NCBI GenBank assembly: GCA_036877525.1
Contig: JAZGTH010000005.1
Location: 3,374,001-3,438,000, forward strand
Reading direction: 5' to 3'
Length of the DNA: 64,000 nucleotides
Source: Chromobotia macracanthus
Lineage: Eukaryota > Chordata > Actinopteri > Cypriniformes > Botiidae
Within the stretch, counting starts at the first letter, position 1, and every line of letters starts with the position of its first letter. A program made the translations under genes and the position numbers. The notes below the pieces were generated by a model that had not been told where the DNA came from, did not search any database, and saw nothing but the letters and a program-made list of their open reading frames with translations. Positions 13,448 to 24,965 of the stretch are shown one piece after another.

Positions 13448-13687
13448 TTAAAAAGATAGTTTACCAAAAAATGAAAATACTTCCATCATTTACTCACCCT
13501 TAGGTCATTTCATACTTGTATTACTTTTTTGCTAGTGGGTAACAAAAAAGAAGATATTTGAAGTACGCTGGTAATTAAACAACAGTGGCGCCCATTAATT
13601 TCCGTTATATGGACACAAAACCAGGTTTGGAATGAGGGTGAGTAAATGATGAATACATTTTACTCTTTGAGTAAACTACCCCTTTAA
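13448..13687. mobile_element. palindromic MITE of the 'TAGTTCACCC' family, copy 1 (both ends)
   Basis: The left end TTAAAAAGATAGTTTACC is paired with a right end GTAAACTACCCCTTTAA, its approximate reverse complement. Inside, 'CATCATTTACTCACCCT' on the left mirrors 'AGGGTGAGTAAATGATG' on the right, so the element is a long imperfect palindrome. This is a well-known cyprinid-type interspersed repeat (non-autonomous, no protein). Further partial copies lie at 57723-57975, 41963-42075 and 43527-43720. Confidence 0.8.
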
Positions 13688-16239
13688 GCCTTTTTATTTT
13701 GCTTTTCTTACTAATATAAGCCATGATTGATAACTACATTTTCAGACAGTCAGACCGTCTCTTCTTCTCTAATTCTTGGTCAGAATAAGCTGCAAAATAT
13801 TGATATTCCAAAATACCTCCTTGAGAGACTATGTAAGTGTAACAGTACAATCTAGCAAAGATCTGAGAGTTGCAAGTGAAACATTATTGTGCTGTTTGAC
13901 AACTATATTGTCAAATCAGTATTATGGCATTTTAAACTGTGGATGCTGAAATACAATGAAGGTGCTTTTCTTCTTTTGTCACAAAGAGCCTCTGCAGGCT
14001 CTTTGAGTTAGGTTGAGTGTTTGCAGTCATAACAGCACAAACATAGAGAACAAGTCTTGTCAGCTAGTGTTGCCTGCGAGGGAGAATTGCTTGACTGGTA
14101 AACACATACCGCTACTTATAAACTCTCTAAAAACTTGTCTGCGGTTGCTTTGAACTAAAAACGGTGCAACACTCCCTTTGAAACAGAGGAAGTCCAACCA
14201 ATAGTCCTGCTGTTCATCACCAGTATGTAACAACAAGCCCAGGACAGGGGGCACAAATTCTGCCCTGCCACCAAAAGTGCCTCGTGATCATCTAAATGAG
14301 CTGGTCAGAGTGGGGAGAGGGTGGTGGGAGGAGGTCTTTTGTATGCAGTTCATTTTTGAATGGGAGCAATCAGCAGTCATAACAGACAAGAATGTATTTT
14401 TGCCTCTTCCACAAGTCTAGAAGTATGCCTCCGATCCATCATGGCTGCAAGACAGTTTAGATGAAATGAAATGTTACTTGATCTGCTGAAGTCAAATGCC
14501 ATCATTCTAAGTCTCAAAATAAAAGTCTCAAAATTCTCAGAATCAAAATAAAAATAAATCACATCACACATGGCTTGTGACAAAACAATGTGACAAAAAC
14601 AGTTGCTAGTAGTTACATACATCATGTGTATACATCATTGGATATTAGCTTGCAAAATGGTTGATTTTTTTGCATACAGTTTATGTTTGTAATCATTTTG
14701 TTATGTTGCATGGGGTGGTTTTTGCACATAGCAAAATCACGGTATTGCCATAGTTGTTTGGACTGAATAAATATACTTACTACAATACTAATATGGTGTA
14801 TTAATATGAAAATCATTCAGTATTATAGTATTTATCAAAATAGCATAGTAACTGTGTGACACAATTACTGTAACACTATACCAGTACAGCACTGTTTTAA
14901 AATGAAACTGTAAAGATAGAGGAAAACTAGGGTGAAAAATCTCTTATGCTCTGTTTTTTAATGTGCCATACAAGTTTGTGTGTGTCTTTTTATAATGACA
15001 AGCTTTCCTTCTATGTTTAATGTGTGGGAGTTGATTTTAAGAACCTACAGTCCTTCCCCTCGTTCTCCTACAGGGTTAGCATCCATCTTTTTGAGAAGGG
15101 GGGAATTAGGTTCCTGGATCATTTTACAAGCCGTAGGCAAGAAGGAAAAGAGCCAGACAAATTACTAAATGAGTCAAGTGAGGGGGGCACGCAATTCCAG
15201 TTACCCCAGTTAGAGCCATTCATCCCTGGTAAGATAGGATCTGTGCCCAGCTCCCCAATACCACAGAGGGGAAATCCAGCACCAGGTGGGCCCGTTGGTC
15301 CCTCTCTACAATATGTTCTCATTGGCTAAACAACAAAGTGCAGCATGATTTACATCCTACATGCAATCAAATCAAGAGAGTAAATCAGCTCATAATAAAT
15401 GTAAAACAAAGTGTGTTTAACTGACTCCATCAATGTTGGTGTTTGTTATGATGGAACATCCAGAAGTTACAGTCTAAAGCAGAATTTTAAGTTATTGTCT
15501 ATAGAACTCTTTCATAAGTAAAACAGGATATTTAGTAGAAAATATATGTAGTACTCGATTTTATCCATTTTTTCCACCAGAAATTTATTGGATCATGAAA
15601 AGAGGCTGTTTCGTTACACAATGAAGCCTGCTACTTAGAAGGGGGGGACTGAAAATGGAAAGGGAATTTGTGACATCATCTGAAAAGCAAATTTTAATAT
15701 AACATTGCAAAGCCAAACTTTTTTATTTAGAATAACATGTATTGATAAATCATGCAAAACAAGAACATACATTAATAAAGTAAATGTGCTTTTAAAGTTC
15801 ACTTTAAGAAATAAAATGATGGATCTCATATAATACAGGAGAAATCTACACACTGGCCTCTTCTAAATACAGAATAATTTTACTTCCTGGCTAAATCTTA
15901 AGTTCATGCAAGACAGTCATACCTGATATTTCTTTTACAAATGACCCTGTGTCAGGTGGAAGACAAATTACCCCCTTCCAATGTCTTCTTCAGCAATTAA
16001 TTTGCAGTTAAGAAAATCATTGTGCTGGAGTCTTAGAGGAAGCAGGAATGCTGCTCTTGAAAAGTAGTTATGACTTAATGAGAATTCCACTTGCAGCAGG
16101 AAGGAAGGGCTTAGAATGTATGTCCCTCAGAGGATTGAACAAATGTTAATCATGGACCCTTCCATACAGCCTGTTGAAGACACAAAAGGAAAGCAAAAAA
16201 TAGATTAGCTTGACATTGTTAGCTTGCAATATATTCTCT
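13688..16239. other. intergenic DNA, possible regulatory block near 15950-16160
   Basis: No coding signal is seen. The segment around 15950-16160 is less repetitive and contains ATTA-core motifs (for example CAGCAATTAATTTGCAG), a composition often seen in conserved enhancers; this is only an impression. The rest is featureless. Confidence 0.3.
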
Positions 16240-16268
16240 CTGTTATATAAATTTAATTTATATAACAG
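16240..16268. repeat. perfect 13-bp inverted repeat (AT-rich hairpin)
   Basis: CTGTTATATAAAT (16240-16252) is separated by TTA from its exact reverse complement ATTTATATAACAG (16256-16268). It is AT-rich, so a chance origin is possible. Confidence 0.7.
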
Positions 16269-16627
16269 TTAAAAAGAAATGACTGATGAACAACAGCATC
16301 TGACTGAATAAATATATTATGTTGTAAGAAGATTAAAATATGTAAATATTATAGTAATATTTTGTTTATTGCTACAAAAATAAAATTGAATACATTAATT
16401 TCTAAAATCACTTTTAGTCAGTTCTCAACACAAGATTTGATCAACAAGATTTCTGGCATCTTGTTGACCAAACCATTGAGTCGAGTGAAACTTCAGCAGA
16501 CTTTTTTTCATTGATTGAAGTCATTTCCTGATCGCTCAAGTCCAAACAAACAGATGGGCTTCGTTTCAGGGCCTGTTTTTATTAAGGGCTACATGAGCTC
16601 TCCAGACTCTGTGCTCTTCTTGTAACC

Positions 16628-16680
16628 AGTGTGTACTATTCTCTCTTTCTCTCTCTCTCTCATTCTCTCTTTCGCTTTCT
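16628..16680. repeat. CT-rich simple sequence
   Basis: This is an imperfect pyrimidine tract built from TCTCTCTTTCTCTCTCTCTC-type repeats. It explains the Arg/Glu-rich stretch in the overlapping - strand frame, which is not a gene. Confidence 0.8.
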
Positions 16681-17199
16681 GAAGGACAAAGATGTGAAGG
16701 ACACCAGACCTCCGGAGATTCTTTCTGTGAGAGGAAGCAATGCTTTCTGCCTCTTTTTTTATAACATTATTTATGTTTGACAGAGCTCTTTGAGACAAAT
16801 GGCTGCCATATGGAGAAAAGAAAAACTTGTGGTGCTTTTCCACTATGACGGCTGGCTGGTCCAGTGCTACCCTAAGGATTTATCCCATAGATATCACCAG
16901 AAAAAAACATGGAGCTGTGCTTCCATACTCAGGGGCTTGGGGTAAATAGGATATTTGCAGGGGCTTTTTTGGTTGTATACCATTAGAAACCTCCCAACGT
17001 TTTTCATTTGCTAGTTAACTTTTTCCTTAATATTTTTATCTCTAATCAGCCCACACGCAGCTGGCTGTGTTTTAGAGATTATGATTTTAAATTTATTTAG
17101 TAATTAAAATGTTCTATAGATTTAAATTGAAGGAGGGACAAAGCTATACTGTATCAGGGTATTGATTATCTTTCTTTTGGGCTCTTTTCACTTGGATTT

Positions 17200-17305
17200 A
17201 CGAACAACCACCTAAACCACATTCACCCACAATACCCTAGCAAAACCCTAAAAACTGCCTTAGCTATGCCCTGGCAATCACCAAAAACACCCTAGCATTA
17301 TGGCA
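17200..17305 (-). repeat. 'GGTTGCTAGGGCATTGCTA' family repeat, copy 2 (reverse)
   Basis: On the - strand the stretch reads TGCTAGGGTGTTTTTGGTGA, TTGCCAGGGCATAGCTAAGG, GTTTTGCTAGGGTATTGTGG. This is the same imperfect tandem theme as 6725-6805 in the opposite orientation. It is non-coding. Confidence 0.6.
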
Positions 17306-17789
17306 TTTTCATTGTGGTTTTATTCATTACCACATATTTACATACATTCAAGATTAAAAACTATTACAAATATTATGAGTGAGTCAGTATAAATATGTAT
17401 GAATATATATGCTAGGAAAAATTAACATTTTTGTATTTGTAACTTGTATGGATTTCTCATTAAATTCATTATTTAACTTAGGCGGTCCCCATTCTTAGCT
17501 TTATAATCATACTGTCAACATGTTTTGCATTTATTTTCTTATTTTTTGTTCTGCTTTAGCTCTACTTTTCCTCCCTCAATGCATTCTAGCTGTTCCTCAA
17601 TCCGATTTTGTCTGAAATAAAAATGCCTTCCATGCCTTGTCCCAAAGGGAGCAGCTGGAATAACTAATCCCTCCTGGGGCACCTGATTCACCCCCTCCTT
17701 TCCGTACTAACCCTCCCAAATCTCTCTTTCTTCCTTCCTGCATCTCTCTTCTAATGGCTCCCTTGTTCATGCTGGACAAAACTGGCCCT

Positions 17790-18260
17790 TTGTGGCTGTG
17801 CTCAGAGCAACATTAAACACAGGAATAGGGAAATTGTAAACAGGAGGCTTCTGGCCAACAAGCCAAGGCATACAGCAGGCCTCAGAGGCCTACTTCAAGT
17901 GTAAAGCAGAGAAACAGACCCTTGTTGCTGTGGGGATTAAAAGCTGGGGGATTTCAGCATGGTGGAGACACAAAGCCAGTGGGAAGGAAGAGCTTGGTAA
18001 AAAGATGCCTGCATTACATATCTTTGAGCGGAAATCATACCTTTATTTATACAATGGTGTGGTGACCTGATACTGTATCGGCACAGAGTAAATGGAATGA
18101 CACCCGCTGGAGCTAAACAGCAGGAAGGCAATCCATCAGCTGGTTACTGGATCAGCCTGTGGCGCTCACTGCCTGGCCAATGTAAACTCAGACTGCTTCG
18201 TAATTAGCAAGGAAGCACACACTCTGAGTTTTCATTTAATTGCAGTCAATTCTTTGCTCC
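17790..18260. promoter_or_regulatory. candidate conserved regulatory block
   Basis: This is a complex, non-repetitive stretch of balanced composition inside AT-rich DNA, with several potential factor motifs (CGTAATTAGCAAGG near 18200, CATTTAATTGCAGTCAATTC near 18234). Such blocks upstream of developmental regulators are often conserved enhancers. There is no direct evidence without an alignment, so the call is inference only. Confidence 0.25.
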
Positions 18261-21200
18261 ATTATTAACATTTGTTTGTAGAGATTGTTTAAAACTGTTT
18301 TCCTTGTAATGAAAGACCAGACATTTTCAAGGTGGTGTTTTGGTTGCTGTTGTTATGCCACTAACATGCAAACATGTCCCACTTTAAACAATGCCACAAA
18401 TAGCAGAACAACAGTTCTGCTGTCTGCTATTTAAAAGAGTCACCCCTGATGGTTAGATATACATGGATTTGGGTCATTGCATTTTCTAGGGTTTCTACTT
18501 GTAAACTTGTCCATGTGGTGTACTTAAAGTCAGTGCTTACTGCCTACAAGAGTCAAGAAAACAATGACATGTGCTTTACAATTTTTCAACATGACTCATC
18601 ACAAATGAATCCAGCGCCTGCAGAAGGTACAGTGACACACTGGACACATGGTTCTTTTGATGATGCATCATTCATTACCACCACATGACAGCAAGGAAAT
18701 CTTGGCTGATTCACTTAATTCCAGCAAAACTATGATGATATTTAGTCATAAACTGCATTCAGTGTTTATTTTTCTGAAAGCTCAGATGTTACATCGTAAA
18801 TCGAGACCAAACCAAGGCTTCGCATGCCTGTATATCTAAGACACATTTGATGTGCAGCATATTCCAACTGTATGCACATAAATAAAGATGTTTACCACAA
18901 GTGACAAAAATTAAAATCCATTTTTAATTAAAGAGTGCTCTCTGTTTCTGAAAAGGGAGGGACAAATTGAGGGCAGGAAGCAAAATCATTTTTCCCAGCT
19001 ACGAGCTAAATTCTTATCTGTGCCAGGCAGGCTACAGTGTACAGCCACTCACTGCTTTCCCTTCGAAAGATGTGCCATATGCTACCAAAGATACAGTGAA
19101 TATGTCACACGCTTATGAAAACTGTATATTTAGTACTGCGGCAAGGTGGTGTCTATGGGAAAATGATAACCTAATGTCAAAGATTTAACCTAGAAGTACA
19201 GAGAGTATGGCAGGTTGGGGGAGGCCTTTCATGAGCAATATCGAATCCCCTTTGTGCCCCCCCCCCCACCCCCACATCTCTTTGCCTCTCTGTATGATTC
19301 TGAACTTTCCATCGACTTGTGTTCACTGTGTGCGCTTTGAACTCCCAGCCGCTCTTTGAAGGAAAGTCATAAAAAGACCTTTTATTTGGGCCTGGCTGCT
19401 TTGATGGGTTTGTCACTTTGTACAATGCACTAAACCTTCTTGGGGAGACAGCCTCGCATGTCTGACGAGCCAGACGAGCTGGTGGGTTTGGATCGAGCCG
19501 CCCAGGGTTTTGGAACCAAGAAACAGGAGTCTCCCACACATATGCCAGCCATCATATGTTGGGGTAAAACCTCTGCACTGTTTTTCATTAATGCACATGG
19601 TTCATCATGGTTATCTTATGACTCTATAATCTATAATGGATCCTCAATATCAGGGGTTATCAGGGAAACATGTCATGCAAAATGCACTACACACCTAACA
19701 ATAATTTTGATAACTTTGAAAATAATGTATGTATTATGCCCTTTGCTTTTGATGTGAGCAGTCTGTTATCTCATAACAAAGTCCACCTCTGACTAAAATG
19801 ATGCTTTAAACTTAATGTAATGAACTTTTAAGGTTTTTATTTTGAAGGTTTTTTGAACTTTTGAAGGTTTTTTTTGAGCAAATACACTTACTAAATGGAG
19901 ATGCAATATATCAAACAAAAATTGGACTGGATCATACATTAAATGGAATGGATTGACAAACAAATGGACAATAGTTTTTCTTTTAGAATAAAAGATGCCA
20001 GATTTCTGGCCCACTTTATCCCCTGCTCACAACAAGAGGTCCTTGTGCTGACTTTGTGGGGAGAAAATGTAGCACTTTGTACCTCATTGTAAGGAAGACA
20101 TAAAGAGCAGCCATAAAGACAGTGGGATATCAGATACCTTTTATCTGAACAATGCCTTCAAATTAATCCTGAAGAAGGGTTTTACATTTACAAGAAACTG
20201 TATTCAGTGGCCCGATCCCCAAGGCTACAGCAAAGCATGAGGTAGACCCCTCCTTTCAAGTTCATGCTTGCTTTTCACTGAGACTGTGCAATTATAGCCT
20301 GGATTCAAGCAAAAGGAAGTGAGGAGAGTCCCGAGCCAGTTGGGCACAAAGGCGGAGTGGAGTAGAGTGGAATAATGCATGGGAACCAGCACTGAGAGAT
20401 CTTTTTGGATAGGTTATTGAGCCCAGGAGCACAAAGGTACCTCATTGAGGTTGGCACCAGGCCAGCGTCAGAGCACCACTGTCCCAGGTGTCAAGTGTCG
20501 GGGCACCATTCAGCTCAGGAAGTGTCCCATGTCGCCCTGTCCCCACGCCCATCAAAGGGGCTGCTGTGTGCTTGCTATCAGCCTCAGCCTGGCTCAGTGT
20601 CCAGTGGGGAGAGACATGGCCAGTCGCTTCTTTCCCAGGACTGCAGGTACCTGAGCTGGATCAAGTAAGAGAATGGATGTGAAACAGAGCTTCTGTGGAT
20701 TGGCTGAGCTTTCTGTTCCAACCCTCTCCCACGGTTACAAAGGAGTGAGATGATACCCTGTAGTGAGAAGTTTACTGGAAGCACTAAGGATTATGGGTAG
20801 GTTCAGAAGTGAATCAGGAACTCCTGTTTAGACATTCCAGGTGGCTTGTGCATCCAATGTGTTGTCTAAAGTGGTTAAAACTTGTGACTCAATGTGGTAT
20901 GTGTATGATGTATTCTTATAAAAACATCTCAAAATAGATTGTATGGAAAACTGACATCCTTTATTTGTAAAATGCTTAATATGGATCTGTAGCAATAAAT
21001 AGAGGCATCTGGTTTTAAAATTGGGAAGTACTGTGTCAGAGGATTTTGTAACACACATGCTGATTATGAGCGTCACAATAAAAACTTACTGACCTTGATA
21101 GCAGAAACAGTAGAAACAGAATCAATCATCCACCAAACTCTTTATCCACCAAACTCTCCCCAACACAAAGTCAAAGTGACAAAATTTAGGGGGAACTTTA

Positions 21201-21338
21201 TTTAAAAAGATCAAGTGTCACAGAGAACATTCATTCATCAAGCTACTGGGGTCAACTCTGGCTAGAGACTGAATTAATACACTAAGGACTGAATACTGAA
21301 TGAATACTTTTTTGTTGTTTCTAGAACAACAAAATGCC
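18261..21338. other. intergenic DNA with small simple tracts
   Basis: No supported gene is seen. A run of C (about 11 bases, 19257-19267, then A and more C) is present. The stretches 19180-19560 and 20270-20760 are of higher complexity and carry overlapping short frames without recognisable domains; they may be regulatory or simply unique DNA. Confidence 0.35.
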
Positions 21339-21586
21339 TTAAAAATGTATGTTTTGTATGTATCAGCCAATCAATGTACACTTACTTATTATTTAGTAAT
21401 ACTTATTATTACTTACTTATTATTTAGTACATAATGCCTTTTAGATGGAAGTTTATTTTTGGCATGGAACTAGAAATTCTTCTAGTTCTAGGAATGCCTT
21501 TAGTGGAAGTAAATTAGCACTAAATTAACTAAATAATAAGTAAGTGTACATTGATTGGCTGATACATACAAAACATACATTTTTAA
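21339..21586. repeat. 59-bp perfect inverted repeat flanking 130 bp
   Basis: The arm 21339-21397 (starting TTAAAAATGTATGTTTTGTA) is exactly the reverse complement of 21528-21586, base for base over 59 bp. The 130-bp centre contains a 19-bp direct copy of the arm's inner end (ACTTACTTATTATTTAGTA at 21380-21398 and again at 21411-21429). It also contains two similar 'AATGCCTTT..AG.TGGAAGT' units near 21433 and 21493. No frame in it looks coding. It could be a young non-autonomous transposon or a local inverted duplication. Confidence 0.9.
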
Positions 21587-22699
21587 AAAGCCATGTAAAC
21601 ACACAGTTTATATTTACTCCAAGAACATTTTGAAGTGTTTGAAAACATAAACATACAATCATAACATGTATATTAACAGCATAACATAGTTTTATTGAAA
21701 AACTGCATGTAAATACATGAAACTGTGCATCAGTCCTAAATCCGAGTGGGATTGTGCTGATGAAGGGCATTCACAAATATAACATCCATTTGTACTTTTA
21801 GTCCGGAAATGTAATAAATTGGAAAAATATTGATTTAAATTGTTTAAATCGTTAACATTAGCTGTTTTCCAACAAAGTTTGCATGCAACACAGTGTTACT
21901 GTGATAAAAGTGTGTGAAATCTCATCCAGTTACAGTCTTGCATGTAAAATAAGCCCATGCACACATTATTCATATTTCACAAGCAGGTGATAAGTTTAGT
22001 CTTTCACAACTTCATGTTTTATGTGAGTTTGTGCACCTGTCAGCTATAATATACTACAGTTCAGTAATCAGTCTTTCTGCTGTTACCATTCGCTATTAGA
22101 ATACATTATCAGTGTGGCTACAGTAAGTATTTAGGAATGTTAATTATGAGAACAAAAGCATATTGTTTTGCAGATTTCTGTTTGCATGTGTGAATGCTGT
22201 GTCCATTTACACATGAAGCTTGGCTATAGAGAAAGATTGCCAGCTATCAGTATTAATGGTATCTGTGATCAATTCATAACGATTGTTAATACTTTTTAAT
22301 GAAAAACACTTGAAAGTAGATACCAACAACTTCGTTGTTTGGAGTTTTTTCATTCTTAAACAGTTGATGAACATGTTAAACAACATTGCTAATGACCAGC
22401 TTATGTCACACAGAGCTCCTATTGCCAGTGCAAATGCTACCAGGACAATGTGCTAGGGGAACTAATCATCCTTGATCAGGGGATCGCCTTGGTTCCTATA
22501 ATTTATACCCTAGAACTACCTGGTGTGAAAGCAGCTTATCACAGGGTTCAATTTGGGGGGAGGGATAGTATTGAATAAAGGTGGGGGATGGACTGGTGGG
22601 GATATGGTAATTGGAAAAGGAAAGAGTGTGTGTTGTTTCAGGTGGCCTAACTTGCAGTCCTCCAGCTGGTCAAAGGAAGTAGCCCTTGAGGGCGGTATT
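21587..22699. other. AT-rich intergenic DNA
   Basis: No gene or known repeat is recognised. Confidence 0.4.
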
Positions 22700-23290
22700 G
22701 GCAGCTCATTAGCAAAGATCAAAGCCCTTCACTTCCTCCTGGGTAAACTTGCTCCACACAGCACCCTCCACCTAGATACCCCAGCACTAATCTGATTGAT
22801 ATGCAGACAATAGTGCTAATTAATAAAATGGAAATGGCAGAGAAGCAATTAAGCTCCTAGGCACATCAGGGATTTCTGGTTAGTACACTAGAGGTAAATA
22901 AATTAACAAATACCTAAGCAGATGAAATGGGCATTACAAGATGTTATCAATACCTTAAATTCCTAATGTTCTTTCACTGGCTTCCACTCTGTGAGCCCTA
23001 TTGCTCATTAATGACGAACAAATAAATAACTAGAGTAATGTCCAGGTACGTGTGTAAGCTTCTCTGTCATTCAGAAAATTGCTGTCTCACTGGATATGCA
23101 TGTCTCCCCCCAGCTGGAGCTTATTTTAGCCAATAGCTTGTCAACAAAGTCTTGGGATGAATAATGCTGATCCCTGATCCACTGTGCTATGCTCAGTCCT
23201 GCACTGCTGATTTAGGGCTCAAATATAGCCCCCCACTATTAGTAACCTCATTATGTATTACTAATAAAGGTCAGACAATCTCATGAGTGC
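22700..23290. promoter_or_regulatory. candidate conserved non-coding block with homeodomain-type motifs
   Basis: This non-repetitive stretch is dense in ATTA/TAAT cores (GTGCTAATTAATAAAATGG near 22811, AGCAATTAAGCTCC near 22843, CTCATTAATGACGAAC near 23004, CCTCATTATGTATTACTAAT near 23246). It lies about 3-5 kb upstream of the presumed spry4 promoter. The composition resembles vertebrate developmental enhancers. This is an inference from sequence texture; no alignment was available. Confidence 0.3.
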
Positions 23291-23452
23291 TGAGGACAGC
23301 TTGAAGGTTGACCACGTACTTTGTTACCATTTGCACCAACAGGCATTCTGATCAGACATACCTAAAACTCATGTATTAGCAAAGTGACATACAGGCCATT
23401 CAAAGTATATATCTGATCAGTCTGTGTGTTCACCAGGAGTCCATTCCATGAT

Positions 23453-23501
23453 CTTGGTATAGTGATATACTGGGTATATCAGTATACCAAGGTATACTGA
23501 T
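23453..23501. repeat. overlapping hairpins (alternative cruciform-like structure)
   Basis: CTTGGTATAGTGATATAC (23453-23470) pairs with GTATATCAGTATACCAAG (23474-23491) with one mismatch and a 3-base loop. The right arm can instead pair with its own right flank: ATCAGTATACC (23478-23488), AA, GGTATACTGAT (23491-23501) is a perfect 11-bp palindrome. The two folds are mutually exclusive. Confidence 0.85.
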
Positions 23502-23970
23502 GCTGCAGATATGAATTGGCTGTCCATCAGGGCAAACAATTGACATATAAACATTTAATTACAAGGCACATCTGTGATTGGCATTTAGTGATTAAACAGA
23601 CACTTTTATCCAAGAGAGCAATATACTCTTTTATACATAAGCCAACAGTGTGTTATACTTGTTGAGCTTTTATAATTTACATATATCATGCAAATGACTT
23701 TTCATAAGATGTTATTTGGTCTTTAAACAGTTATTACCTGGACAATGTTTCTATATCCTGCTATGCGATATATCCTGCTATGTCATTACAAAAGGTACCC
23801 TTAGGTACACTTACAAAAAGTCCAGGTCAGACCAGTCAGCAGAGAATTTTTATAGAGATTGTATGTCTCTTGTACACCTGTAAAAGGTGTTTTGTTTAAG
23901 ATGTTATTAATATGTTGATGTTGCATATCTCAATATCTATTCAAATGTAGAAACATACATGTAACCAGTG

Positions 23971-24050
23971 TGGGGGCAGTTGTGGCCTACTGATTAGAGA
24001 TATTGACTAACCAGAAGGCTGGTTCAGTTCTCAATACCGGCTTATGTAAG
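23971..24050 (+). mobile_element. SINE tRNA-like head (truncated)
   Basis: GGGGGCAGTTGTGGCCTACT followed by GATTAGAGA gives a tRNA-like A box near 23983, and GGTTCAGTTCT at 24021-24031 gives a B box. The head is the same as the - strand start of the SINE at 59541-59828, so this is a + strand copy of that family. The 3' body is not recognisable. The 184-codon open frame that begins inside it (24003-24557) has no protein features and is rejected as a gene. Confidence 0.7.
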
Positions 24051-24889
24051 ACTTCTGTCTATAAGACAATGCAGGTTGTAGTGTCTAACATTCATAGTGA
24101 GAAAAATAAACTTTTTCTGGTGGGTGGGGGAACTCATTTTGTTTTGGATAGTGGGGTATCAGAAGTTTTCATGGGAAGGGGAAATCAGCTATGTAAGGAG
24201 ACTGACACGTGGAATGCCCAGAATGCCTTCTACCTGAATGGCAAGTCCACGCCCCCAGCAACAGGTCATGCTTCATCGCTAGATTGTCCCATGGGTGAGA
24301 GTTCAGGGCCGCTCCTGTCTGTTTTCAGAAGAGGCGTTGAGGGTCATCTCACCAAGAGCTCGCCTTTCCTCATCATATCAGGAGGGGAGCAAAAGGGGCC
24401 TTCCCCTTCTTCCCACACAGACCCAGATCTCCAAAGGCTTGCATTCTCTGCATACATCCCTCACAAACCTCCTTCCTGTGTGCTTGGTTTAAAGCTGAGA
24501 GACCCCCAACCAGCCACAGGCTACTGCTTTTCAAATCAGGTCACAACTCCTGTCTAATCTACAGGTAACAGCACAACAGCATATATTTAATTTGCTAATC
24601 TATTGATTAAAATTTAAGCAGTTATAACTGCAGTTAATAACTGAAAGTTGTTTAAATGAACCTAACTTTGAGGGTCTCAAGAAAGGAAAGATATACCACA
24701 ATGAATGCATATATAATTACAAAAGTAATTTAAAACCAGTTTTCATAGCACTGAGTGATTGCGGAAACATTTAAATACAGAAATAAAACCAGGAAGTAAC
24801 ATAGAAACGTAACTATTCAATAGATATTTTAATAATCCCAAAACCTGAAAGCACAGAAATCTTAAAAAAAAAAACAATACAAACAAAAA
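24051..24889. other. intergenic DNA, open frame without features
   Basis: A 184-codon frame runs through most of this stretch but begins in a SINE head and shows low-complexity, non-domain-like residues. No gene is called. Confidence 0.4.
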
Positions 24890-24965
24890 TAATAATAATA
24901 AACTTAAACTTGTAATAGTTTAATAAACTTAAACTTGTAACTTGTAAACCATAAACTTGTAATCT
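24890..24965. repeat. short tandem repeats (AATAAT and AAACTTGTAA units)
   Basis: An AAT run is followed by three copies of an AAACTTGTAA-containing unit (ATAAACTTAAACTTGTAAT and shorter forms). It is a simple local duplication. Confidence 0.7.

Noticed and set aside
24003..24557. 184-codon open frame on the + strand
   Set aside because: It begins inside a SINE head, has no recognisable domain and no splice or homology support.
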